Assembly (NCBI GenBank): GCA_033807775.1
Contig: CM066314.1
Span: 151,331,429 to 151,395,428 of the forward strand
Length of the DNA: 64,000 nt
Direction: 5' to 3'
DNA from: Saussurea involucrata
Lineage: Eukaryota > Streptophyta > Magnoliopsida > Asterales > Asteraceae
Position numbers and translations under genes: made by a program. Under the pieces are notes generated by a model. That model was not told the DNA's origin, did not search any database, and saw only the letters and a program-made list of their open reading frames with translations. Position 1 is the stretch's first letter; every line of letters begins with the position of its first letter. Shown here piece after piece: positions 1 through 7,616 of this stretch.

Positions 1-1001
1 TCCGGTTACCGAACCAGGGTGCAAGCCCTCATACAACCGAAACTATAATCCACTACTGACTCTACCACGGTTCACCTTTCCTCTTGAACACAAATACTAA
101 AACTACATACGTTCTCCCTTGACTTGACCAACGCCTCTCCGCTCTCGGAGTTCTTCCTTAGCTTAAGACGTAATACTCTACGACCTAGTGGGTTCATAGC
201 CTTCATGCATGACAATACAGTAAATAAATCTTTTTGCATATTTCATCATTTTAAATAAACAACGTTTGGAAAACACTTGGGTACACATGACCCCATCACT
301 CTTACAACTTCAACGCCCTGCACAACGATTCGAGAATCGTTTGCATGCATCTTTCTGAGAACCTTAATCTTACTCAATTCCGAACGATGTTATTACGGCA
401 GTGATACGTTGAATGAAAATCCTTTCAAACGACATAATTTCGAAATAAATTACTGACACCAAGTAAACCAGTCGGTTCTCACACTCTTTTATATGATATC
501 AATCGGTTAAAATTCATTTGATTGTAAAAGTTTTGCTGGCACACGTCTCCTCGACCTTTTGTAATAATTTAACTTATCATGAAAAATGTGAAATACTTTG
601 CAATCGTTAGGCTCAAAATTTCATTGTGCAATGTGAATGAAATCACCTTTTCTTTAAGCATATGCTTGCACATTCCGACCCCTTTTTGATCAAAATCGAT
701 ATTTACACATTTAATTTAAATCGTGAAAATTTTCATGTTATTTTTAAGAAAGCTATGCATGAAACTCTACTTGCAATTGAAGGCTACTCACCCTAGCAAG
801 GTCAACCGTTTTACCCACGCAACTTATCCTTGGCACTCTTCCTTCGACCAAGGGTCGCCCTCTCGGTCAAGCACTAACTTGATGTACATGCATTCCACAT
901 CTCACTCACTCAACCATTTCCCACTATTTTCGCTTTGATCGACTATCTCACCTTCTACTTCTACATGTTTTCAATTCACTATGAGTATCTTATTCCATTT
1001 A
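1..1001 (-). mobile_element. Interior of decayed gypsy-derived element, left part
   Basis: No intact gene is visible. Read on the minus strand, this stretch matches, with many differences, the interior of the complete element at 30319-37961 (about 32.5-33.5 kb). Shared blocks include GAGAGGGCGACC, TAGCCTTCAATTGCAAGTA and the phrase around TGTATGAGGG. It continues the element whose LTR lies at 14671-16542. The Copia insertion at 1002 splits it, and it runs off the left edge. Bases 997-1001 (ATTTA) are one copy of the Copia target duplication. Confidence 0.75.
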
Positions 1002-1967
1002 TGTTGGTCCCTAAAGGCCTATACAAGTTTGTAGAAGAGGGGGGGGGGGTTGAATACAAACACACTATTTTACTTTTCTAAATTGTTTATTGATAAATCA
1101 TTAACAATTTACAGCTTGTTGCGGAAACAAGATTAAGGATAAACCTAAATCTAAACAAGTTGGAACACTAAGGTTTCTTGCACTAAGAAAGATAAGGAGA
1201 TTACTAATAAAATCCTATCTTAAGAGAGATTTGAACTTGTCCAGAGTTAGCAAGTTACTTCAAATGAAGTGAGTTCATCTCTTTATATACTGCATGCATT
1301 TAATGCAATTCAGTATACACTTTACACGTGTCATCAGCGGATTGGTTGCATGTCATTGACCTTTGTTGACAACCTTAGTAGCCGCATGAATGAACAGTGT
1401 AGTATCAGAGTGGTTGTACGATTTCAGATTTTCGGAGGTTCTTTTCTGACATTTCGTACGGTGGCGTGCAAGGGAGGTTAAGACAAAAGTACTTTGTACG
1501 GAGGACTTCATGATCAGCTTTCGTTGATTCAGCGATTATCATTTACTATTCAGCGAATGATAAAGTTCAGCGATAGCTAAAGTCTTGTACTTGATACTTC
1601 ACGTTGAGTGGACAAATCTGAGTCTTCGCTGATCCGCATCAGTTCATTAGGAGACTTGTCGCTGGTTCTTGAGCTTAATCTTTGACTTCAGCGTAGAACC
1701 TTTGTTGACGTGAATCTTGTCTTCAGGGATCATAAGTAAACAACTAACTTATCAGCGATCACCATAAGGACTGAACAGACTCAGCGATATGGTGAACAGT
1801 GTTCGCTGAATGTTTAATCTAAAAGAGCGAGAGTTCCTATCAGCAGTACTGTAAGATCTTAGTACTTATCAGCGATAGTGAAACTCTGATACATATTGTT
1901 TACTTACAATTTTCACTAAGTATTTAAGATAGGGTCATTATCAAATCACTGAGGGTTTGGATCAACA
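1002..1967 (-). repeat. 3' LTR of the young Copia element
   Basis: 966 bp, nearly identical to 13076-14035. By eye the differences are one base near the start and a longer G run at 1039-1049. It holds about eleven copies of CAGCG or its complement within 1330-1880. Confidence 0.95.
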
Positions 1968-1980
1968 ATCTCCCCCTATT
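1968..1980 (-). other. Polypurine tract
   Basis: Read on the minus strand this is AATAGGGGGAGAT, directly against the 3' LTR. It is the expected plus-strand DNA primer of reverse transcription. Confidence 0.9.
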
Positions 1981-2471
1981 TGATTATGACATAGCAACAA
2001 AGAAAATTGCTTTTTAATGAAAACATAAGGATAAAAAGAACTCATAAAATATTTGTCCCTTTTACTGTTTTCTGGGATCTTTTCAGTACTGATGGAGTAA
2101 AGTACATTCGCTGAAATCTTTCTTTAAATCTTTGAATCAGGTTACAATTTGAATAAGAAAGATTACAAGTACAAGCGAAATAAATTACAAGTACTGAAGG
2201 ATGACTGATACAATAGAGAATGAGGTGATTGTTGTCAGCCTTCAAAGGGTTCTTCCTTAATGAGAAGTTCATCAAGGGTTGTCTTTTCAGTTGGAATCAT
2301 CCAGTCAGGAACCTTTTCTCCTTTATTCTTGAGCTTCAGAGCAGCTTCAAAAATCAAGGGTTTTAGGTGTCGTGCCTGAATGTCTTTTCTGAAGTCGCAC
2401 CAGTAGATGAGATCTCTGAGCTGTTCGATTGGAGTGATTGGAAGCTCAGCGATCCGTTGAAAGCATTTACG
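1981..2471 (-). other. 3' noncoding tail of the element's third gene
   Basis: About 490 bp between the stop of the third gene and the polypurine tract. No supported reading frame is present. It would form the 3' untranslated part of both the genomic RNA and any subgenomic transcript. Confidence 0.6.
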
Positions 2472-3491
2472 TCAGTCGTAGTCAAGAAAGAATATTCCAT
2501 AAGGATTACTGATGACTTTACCAGGGACGAAAAGTTCACATGGTGGCAAAGAGATGTCAAGGGCAGATAGATCAGGATCAGGACCAAGTACTTCAGCGCG
2601 AGAGAAACCAATTCCAGTTTCATTTCGTATGACAGGACCTGAGTTTGAATCTTGACGTTTCTTCTTTGGAGAGCCCCTTTTTCTTTTTGGCTTTAGATCA
2701 GGAACAGGAGGAATATCCACACAAGAAGATATCAAATCGATCTGTCTGTTTATCAGCTTTTCGAAATGATCCTTGTACTTAGATTGTGATGGTTGGATAG
2801 CTAACCTCATCTCCAGCCATTCAGAGAGACCATACCTTTTTACAGTGTCAGCGCGAAAGGTTTCAGATGTGCCATCTTCTCTGAACAGTTTGATGTCAAC
2901 AATAGGTACTTCGATGGAGGTTCTTCCAGAGATGAATACCTTGTTGATCTTCGCTGGACGATATCTGAAGTGGATTTTCTCTTTACACCAGATCAGGGTG
3001 GTCTGAGAAACTTCAGCTTTCTTTTCCACGATCTTCTGGGCTTGTTCCCAAAGCTTTCGTTGGATTTGAATGGGAATACGCTTCAGCTTGGGGTCTTTGA
3101 CAGATTCTTGAGTGAGCTTGATGGCGTATTCTCTGTCTTTATCTTCAGCTTCCTTCCTTTCAGCGATGAGGCGTTCAGCTCTGAGATGTTCCTGGTATTC
3201 AGCTTTTGAAATTTTGAACTTAGGAGGAACTGAAGGCAGTTGATCGCGCCTTAGAATGATTCGCTGATCCTCGAATCGCTTTATCATTTCTTCTCTCCTC
3301 TTTTGATCTTCTTCACTCAGCCTTTGAGGAACTGAGGAAGGTCTGTTTCTGTGCGAGAGAGGTTGTTCTTCTGGTTCATCAGTCTCAGAGATTAAATCTA
3401 AGACTGGGATTATGTCTTCAGCGGTAGCTGGAATTATTGGTGAAGTCGCAATAGTAGAGCCTTCAGCGATATCCTCAAACAGGGGAGAGGA
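2472..3491 (-). CDS. Env-like (third) gene, C-terminal exon
   Basis: This is an open frame of about 339 codons. An internal ATG lies at 3287, but the frame stays open upstream to a TAG at 3492-3494, so 3287 is probably not the true start. The protein is highly charged. It has an E/K/R-rich helical stretch (DQKRREE through AERKEAEDKDRE), a more globular middle with IEVPIVDIKLFREDG, and a basic cluster KPKRKRGSPKKKRQ that looks like a nuclear localisation signal. It has no membrane segment. The frame differs from that of 3638-6286; removing 155 nt with GT...AG ends would join them. I infer this is the C-terminal exon of the same product. The alternative is a simple frameshift in a dying gene. 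Confidence 0.7.
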   Translation of the reverse strand, partial: SSPLFEDIAEGSTIATSPIIPATAEDIIPVLDLISETDEPEEQPLSHRNRPSSVPQRLSEEDQKRREEMIKRFEDQRIILRRDQLPSVPPKFKISKAEYQEHLRAERLIAERKEAEDKDREYAIKLTQESVKDPKLKRIPIQIQRKLWEQAQKIVEKKAEVSQTTLIWCKEKIHFRYRPAKINKVFISGRTSIEVPIVDIKLFREDGTSETFRADTVKRYGLSEWLEMRLAIQPSQSKYKDHFEKLINRQIDLISSCVDIPPVPDLKPKRKRGSPKKKRQDSNSGPVIRNETGIGFSRAEVLGPDPDLSALDISLPPCELFVPGKVISNPYGIFFLDYD

Positions 3492-3646
3492 CTAGCTGAA
3501 ACGCAGCGATCTTACAAATAAGAACTGGGTAGAAGAACTTGGGTAGAAAAGATAGAAAAAAAATAATGTGGATGTGTATGGTGTTTGTGGAATGGATAAC
3601 TGATTGTTCAGAGATGATCAGGGAAGGAAAAATAAGTTTAGTGTAC
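3492..3646 (-). other. Candidate intron in the env-like gene
   Basis: On the minus strand the donor context is CAG|GTACAC and the 3' end is TTTCAGCTAG|TCC. The stretch is T-rich with pyrimidine runs and carries stops in the upstream frame. Its length (155 nt, remainder 2 modulo 3) is what is needed to link the two frames. An alternative acceptor four bases earlier gives an early stop. Confidence 0.5.
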
Positions 3647-6286
3647 CTGACAAATCGGCTTTGCAAGCAAGATCGCCAGATTATCATCTTCAGCGATGCC
3701 TTTGTCTTTGCTTTTCTCAGCGCCAGAGGCTGAGTGCTTTGTCTTTGTTTTTGTCTTCTCCCCTGTGGATTCGGTTATCACGATCCCTTTAAGAGCTTTT
3801 CGAGGAGCAGGTTTGACGACAAAGAATTCGTCATCATCATCATCGTTCCTTGGAGAGGAGGATGGTTCAGCTTCAGGGATGTCGATGTCTTCGTCTTCTT
3901 CTGCTTCGGATTCCTCAGCATCTTCTTCGAGTTGCTCCCCCTCAGATACAGAGGCGAGGTTCTCGGTTCCCTCAGGGTTTTCATCTCCCTGAGGTCCAGT
4001 AACCAGATCTTCATTACCCTCTCCCCTGATAGATTCATCATGGGAAAGGTCTTCAGCGTTCTTATTTTGATCTTCAGCGCTCTTCTCTTGTTCAGCGCTC
4101 TTCTCCCCCTCTTTCTCATGAAGGGCGGGGGAGGAATGGGTAGACTCAGCATTGGTGTTATCTCTGTCTTCTGGGCCAGAGATTTTCACACAACCTTCAA
4201 GCTTAGCTATTCTGTCTTCTAGGCCAGAAATAGCAGGCGTGATCTTCTTCAGCTCTTGGCGATCCTCTGCGGTGAATGAGTCCAAAATAGGTGCAGGGGC
4301 CGGAGCAGGAGCTGGATTGTTTGCCTTGTTCACCAGCGTCTCGATCATTGTCTTGACAGAACCAAGGTCGGTCTTCACTGAGCCCAAGTCGGTCTTGACC
4401 ACTGACATATCACCTTCGAGTGTACCAACCGATTTCTTCAGCGTTGTAACCTCGCTGGAAACGGTGGAAACTGACGATTTGAGGTTGGTGTAGTCAGTGT
4501 AGATGTCGGAGAGCACTTTGGCAAAGTCGGCGAGAGTTTTATCAAGGTCTTTGATGTCATCAGAGGAGGCCTTCTTTTCCACCACAGTAGTCAGCTTCGT
4601 CAGATTCTCTCCAGCGTTTGTTACAGCTGTAGAGTTATTTGATAGACCGGTGGTGAGATCTGTAAGTTTCATCTCCATGGACTTCAGAGACTGGTTGATG
4701 TCTCCCAAATAAGGACCTGTAACATATAAGTACTTGTGAACAAAGGAAAGCTCAGAAGTTTCAGGTTTAGTTACAGTGTTTAAGGTGGGATCTGTACCTG
4801 CAGGAGCGTTGACGAACTCATCAAAGTTTCGAGTCCCTCCATAGTGTTCCATATCTCCCTCAAAAGTTCCGTGAGGGATGGAGATCTCTGCAGGTCCTTT
4901 CTTCGTCATTCGCTGAGAAGCTTCAACGGCTTCTTGAATGATGGCATCTTCAGTTTTAGCTGGAGGAGTGTCCAAAGAAATAGAGGGAGGATCGAAGGAT
5001 AAGAATTGGGGTTGGGTTTCAAGTTCAGCGTTGGATTCGCTGAGAAGTACTTCATCAGTCTTTTGAGAGACTGAAGAAGGTTGGGTAGATTCCAAAGTTC
5101 TAACCTCAGCGTTTAAAGACGCTGAAGTAGGTTTAGAAGGGATGGCTTGAATTGGTGTGGCAGAGCGTACCACGGAACTTTCCTTCAGCTCTTCAGAATG
5201 AGCTGAGGAGTCTTCAGCATGGAATTGCTGGGGTTGCTCCTTGGTTTTCTTGATCCTTTTGGAATCAAGAGGGGTAAGAGATTGTTTCCTTTTCTTAGAA
5301 GGAATGGATTTTGTGGCCTGGGAATCAGCGAGGGGTATTGTCGCTGAAGGAGCCACAGAAAGCGGAGAATTAAGTAGAGTGAGAAGGGTAGAGAGACGTA
5401 CCTCGTTGGCGACAGGCTTGAAGTCGAGAACCTTAGGGCCAATCTGAGAAAGTTTCAGATCACCCTCTTCAGGATAGCTGTCCTTCAGGCCATATTGAAA
5501 GATGGCGCTGATGAATCGTGGGTAAGGAACCCATGCTGGTCGGTCAGCGGCAGAATCAACACGTTGAATGAGGTCTTCAAAGATGATGGAGGCCCAGTCA
5601 ATGTTGAGACCTTTCAGCAGTGCGTAACCCATGGCCTGCTGAGGTTGAGCGGCTTGATCAGAAGATCCGGATTTCGCTGTCATGCAGCTGATCAGGTGAG
5701 CGAAGATGAAGTTCATCTCGCTGGGCATCTTGGATTTCTTTATCAGCGTCAGCTTCTTCTCAGGTAGCTTGTCTCTTCCAGTCTCCCAGATGTAACCCAT
5801 CGCATCAAGGAAAGCAATGATTTCTTCCCTGTCAGCGTGCTTCTTGTGGTCAGGTAATGGAATGAAAGGATTTTCTGAGGTAGCGTTGGGGAATTTCAGG
5901 GCTTTGCGGATTATTGCGGGGGTTATCTTGATGGTGCCATACTCAGTATCGTTGAGTATGCAATCGATGGTTTTAGATGGATCTTTGGCGGAGGGTGGGT
6001 CGGTGTGTCTGGCAGAGTACCAGAATTGGGATAAGAGACGCTGACTGGCAGGAGGTGTGATTGTCAGTGCTGTGTAGATGGGGCTATTCTTCAAAAGATT
6101 TACAGCGTCGTCTAGATGGGATACCTGCTTCCGAGGAGGAAACTCGAGAAGCGCTGAGAGGTTGTTTGCCTTTGTCCAGTCTAGTTGATCCAGCTCAAAC
6201 TTAACCTGAGGAGATTTAGTGATTTCCAGTTCCTCGGAATCAGCGGAGATGGACTCAGCGGTAACATTCAGCTTTGAAGTTTCCAT
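3638..6286 (-). CDS. Env-like (third) protein, main exon
   Basis: An 882-codon frame downstream of pol in the Sirevirus envelope-like position. The N-terminal ~250 residues form a folded domain with LSQFWYSARH and IIRKALKFP, resembling the 'putative plant transposon protein' type domain of plant retroelements. Next come a basic SKKRKQ...KRIKK cluster, a long S/T/E-rich linker, and a coiled-coil-like region (about residues 540-650) with the repeated unit VKTDLGS. A PAPAPAPA hinge, an acidic block ending in DDDDDEFFVV and a K-rich tail follow. I see no signal peptide or transmembrane helix, so 'envelope' is only positional; nuclear signals suggest an intracellular role. The last codons after 3647 are probably intronic (see 3492-3646). 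The start at 6286 is the first ATG after a good splice acceptor at 6291-6292. Confidence 0.8.
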   Translation of the reverse strand: METSKLNVTAESISADSEELEITKSPQVKFELDQLDWTKANNLSALLEFPPRKQVSHLDDAVNLLKNSPIYTALTITPPASQRLLSQFWYSARHTDPPSAKDPSKTIDCILNDTEYGTIKITPAIIRKALKFPNATSENPFIPLPDHKKHADREEIIAFLDAMGYIWETGRDKLPEKKLTLIKKSKMPSEMNFIFAHLISCMTAKSGSSDQAAQPQQAMGYALLKGLNIDWASIIFEDLIQRVDSAADRPAWVPYPRFISAIFQYGLKDSYPEEGDLKLSQIGPKVLDFKPVANEVRLSTLLTLLNSPLSVAPSATIPLADSQATKSIPSKKRKQSLTPLDSKRIKKTKEQPQQFHAEDSSAHSEELKESSVVRSATPIQAIPSKPTSASLNAEVRTLESTQPSSVSQKTDEVLLSESNAELETQPQFLSFDPPSISLDTPPAKTEDAIIQEAVEASQRMTKKGPAEISIPHGTFEGDMEHYGGTRNFDEFVNAPAGTDPTLNTVTKPETSELSFVHKYLYVTGPYLGDINQSLKSMEMKLTDLTTGLSNNSTAVTNAGENLTKLTTVVEKKASSDDIKDLDKTLADFAKVLSDIYTDYTNLKSSVSTVSSEVTTLKKSVGTLEGDMSVVKTDLGSVKTDLGSVKTMIETLVNKANNPAPAPAPAPILDSFTAEDRQELKKITPAISGLEDRIAKLEGCVKISGPEDRDNTNAESTHSSPALHEKEGEKSAEQEKSAEDQNKNAEDLSHDESIRGEGNEDLVTGPQGDENPEGTENLASVSEGEQLEEDAEESEAEEDEDIDIPEAEPSSSPRNDDDDDEFFVVKPAPRKALKGIVITESTGEKTKTKTKHSASGAEKSKDKGIAEDDNLAILLAKPICQVH

Positions 6287-6290
6287 TTCA

Positions 6291-6678
6291 CTGTATTATC
6301 AGTTCAACCAAAGATGTTAACAAATAAGAATAATCTTAATGTGGAAAGAAAATTTCCATTAAGATTTTTCGAATTTTGTCCATTTCATTCAGACAAAAAA
6401 GTCTTAATGAAGATTAGGGTTTTTCTTGTTTTTGAAAAAAAACGAATATAACACCCATAAGCCTTGTATTCCAATTTCTTAAAAAAATGGATACGAAAGA
6501 AGAACAAGTTTAAGATTTTAGATTTAAAACTTGAAGAACAACCATGAAATGGTTGTGTTTATAAAACCATGAAATAAAATGATTTTATTTTTGAGTTCTT
6601 TTGTTTGATCTTGTGTAAAACAATGATAAGATCGAAAACAAGTTATTCGCATTTGATAATAGATAAGAACATATTAAC
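6291..6678 (-). other. Candidate 5' leader intron of the env-like gene
   Basis: On the minus strand a donor AAG|GTTAAT follows a T/C-rich leader. The acceptor is GATAATACAG, ending four bases before the ATG at 6286. A branch-like CTGAT lies just upstream of the acceptor. Length is 388 nt and the interior is AT-rich. Seen by eye only. Confidence 0.45.
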
Positions 6679-6801
6679 CTTGAGTTTGATGAAGAAGATG
6701 ATGAACAGTTCTTGAAGATTGAGAGCACAAAATGCAACAGTGTTCTTTTCTTGCGGAGAAAGATTGATTCGCGTAAAAGACAAATATAAACTTTGAGAGT
6801 G

Positions 6802-6957
6802 TTTATATAGGAAGAGAGTAGAGAGAGAAAAATTTGAGCGGGAAAGTTTTTCATCATGACACGGACACGTGTTTGCATTTGATTGGATAGACAACGAAAC
6901 GTGCAAACGTGTGTCAGAAAAAGAGCGTGCCTGGTGTTATCCGTTGCAATGACGTCA
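6802..6957 (-). promoter_or_regulatory. Candidate internal RNA polymerase II promoter
   Basis: Reading the minus strand toward the env-like gene: TGACGTCA (6950-6957, bZIP/as-1 type), CCAAT (6882-6886), CACGTG (6866-6871, G-box) and CTATATAAA (6802-6810, TATA). Order and spacing resemble a host promoter, with transcription expected to start near 6775. A start here would give a short first exon, then the candidate leader intron. Confidence 0.5.
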
Positions 6958-7292
6958 CAACTGTCCTTTCACATTTTTTCGTTGTCTCTGAGGTTTTGAA
7001 AGAAAAACTCAGGGACTCTTTGGAAAATATGAAGCACTGAATAGAAATATCAGTGAGGGTTTTAAGAAATTTCAAAATATCGCTGTTAAGGAAGAGATAT
7101 TCAGCGATGTAATAATTTGAAATCTTGCATTTTCATGCGTTTTGTCAGAGAGAGAAAACATACCTTGACATCAGTTTAACCAAATTTATTCAGAGAGAAG
7201 ATGATGAAATGGATTGTACAAGTTTATTTTATCCGAGAGCCTATACAAGAATGTATAAACGTATCGCTGATTAAATGTGAACCGCTGAAGAT

Positions 7293-7616
7293 TTATCCTT
7301 CAAAGTTCAGCATTCCAAGCTCGCTGATGAGAAAGTTGAATCTTGTCTCATCAAGAGGTTTGGTAAACAAATCAGTTAACTGATAATCAGTTGGGATAAA
7401 ATGAAGTTCTATATCACCATTCATCACATGATATCTGATAAAATGATATCTGATTTCTATGTGTTTTGTCTTTAAGTGTAGCACTGGATTGTTTGCTATA
7501 GCGATGGCACTTGTGCTGTCGCAATAGATTGGAATTTTGGAGAGCTGAAGATCATAGTCTAGTAGTTGATTTCTCATCCACAAGACTTGAGAACAGCAGC
7601 TTCCAGCGGCTACATA
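7293..7616 (-). pseudogene. C-terminal part of RNase H after a premature stop
   Basis: The frame resumes directly after the pol stop at 7617-7619 and is collinear. It contains the RNase H end with CDSTSAIAIANNPV, KHIEIRYHFIR and the conserved LTDLFTKPLDE. A single TAG where related elements have a Glu codon (in the STAEAEYVAA block) separates it from the main pol frame. Confidence 0.85.

Larger units (their letters stand above)
6287..7292 (-). other. Noncoding gap between pol and the env-like gene
   Basis: About 1 kb with no supported reading frame. It holds the promoter-like cluster at 6802-6957 and the candidate leader intron at 6291-6678. The stretch nearest pol (about 7000-7290) carries several copies of the TCAGCGA-type motif. 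Confidence 0.65.

Noticed and set aside
723..938. 71-codon plus-strand frame
   Set aside because: Lies antisense in a decayed retroelement interior, with no recognisable domain.
3734..4222. Plus-strand frame opposite the env-like gene
   Set aside because: A shadow of the acidic and Ser-rich codons of the minus-strand gene.
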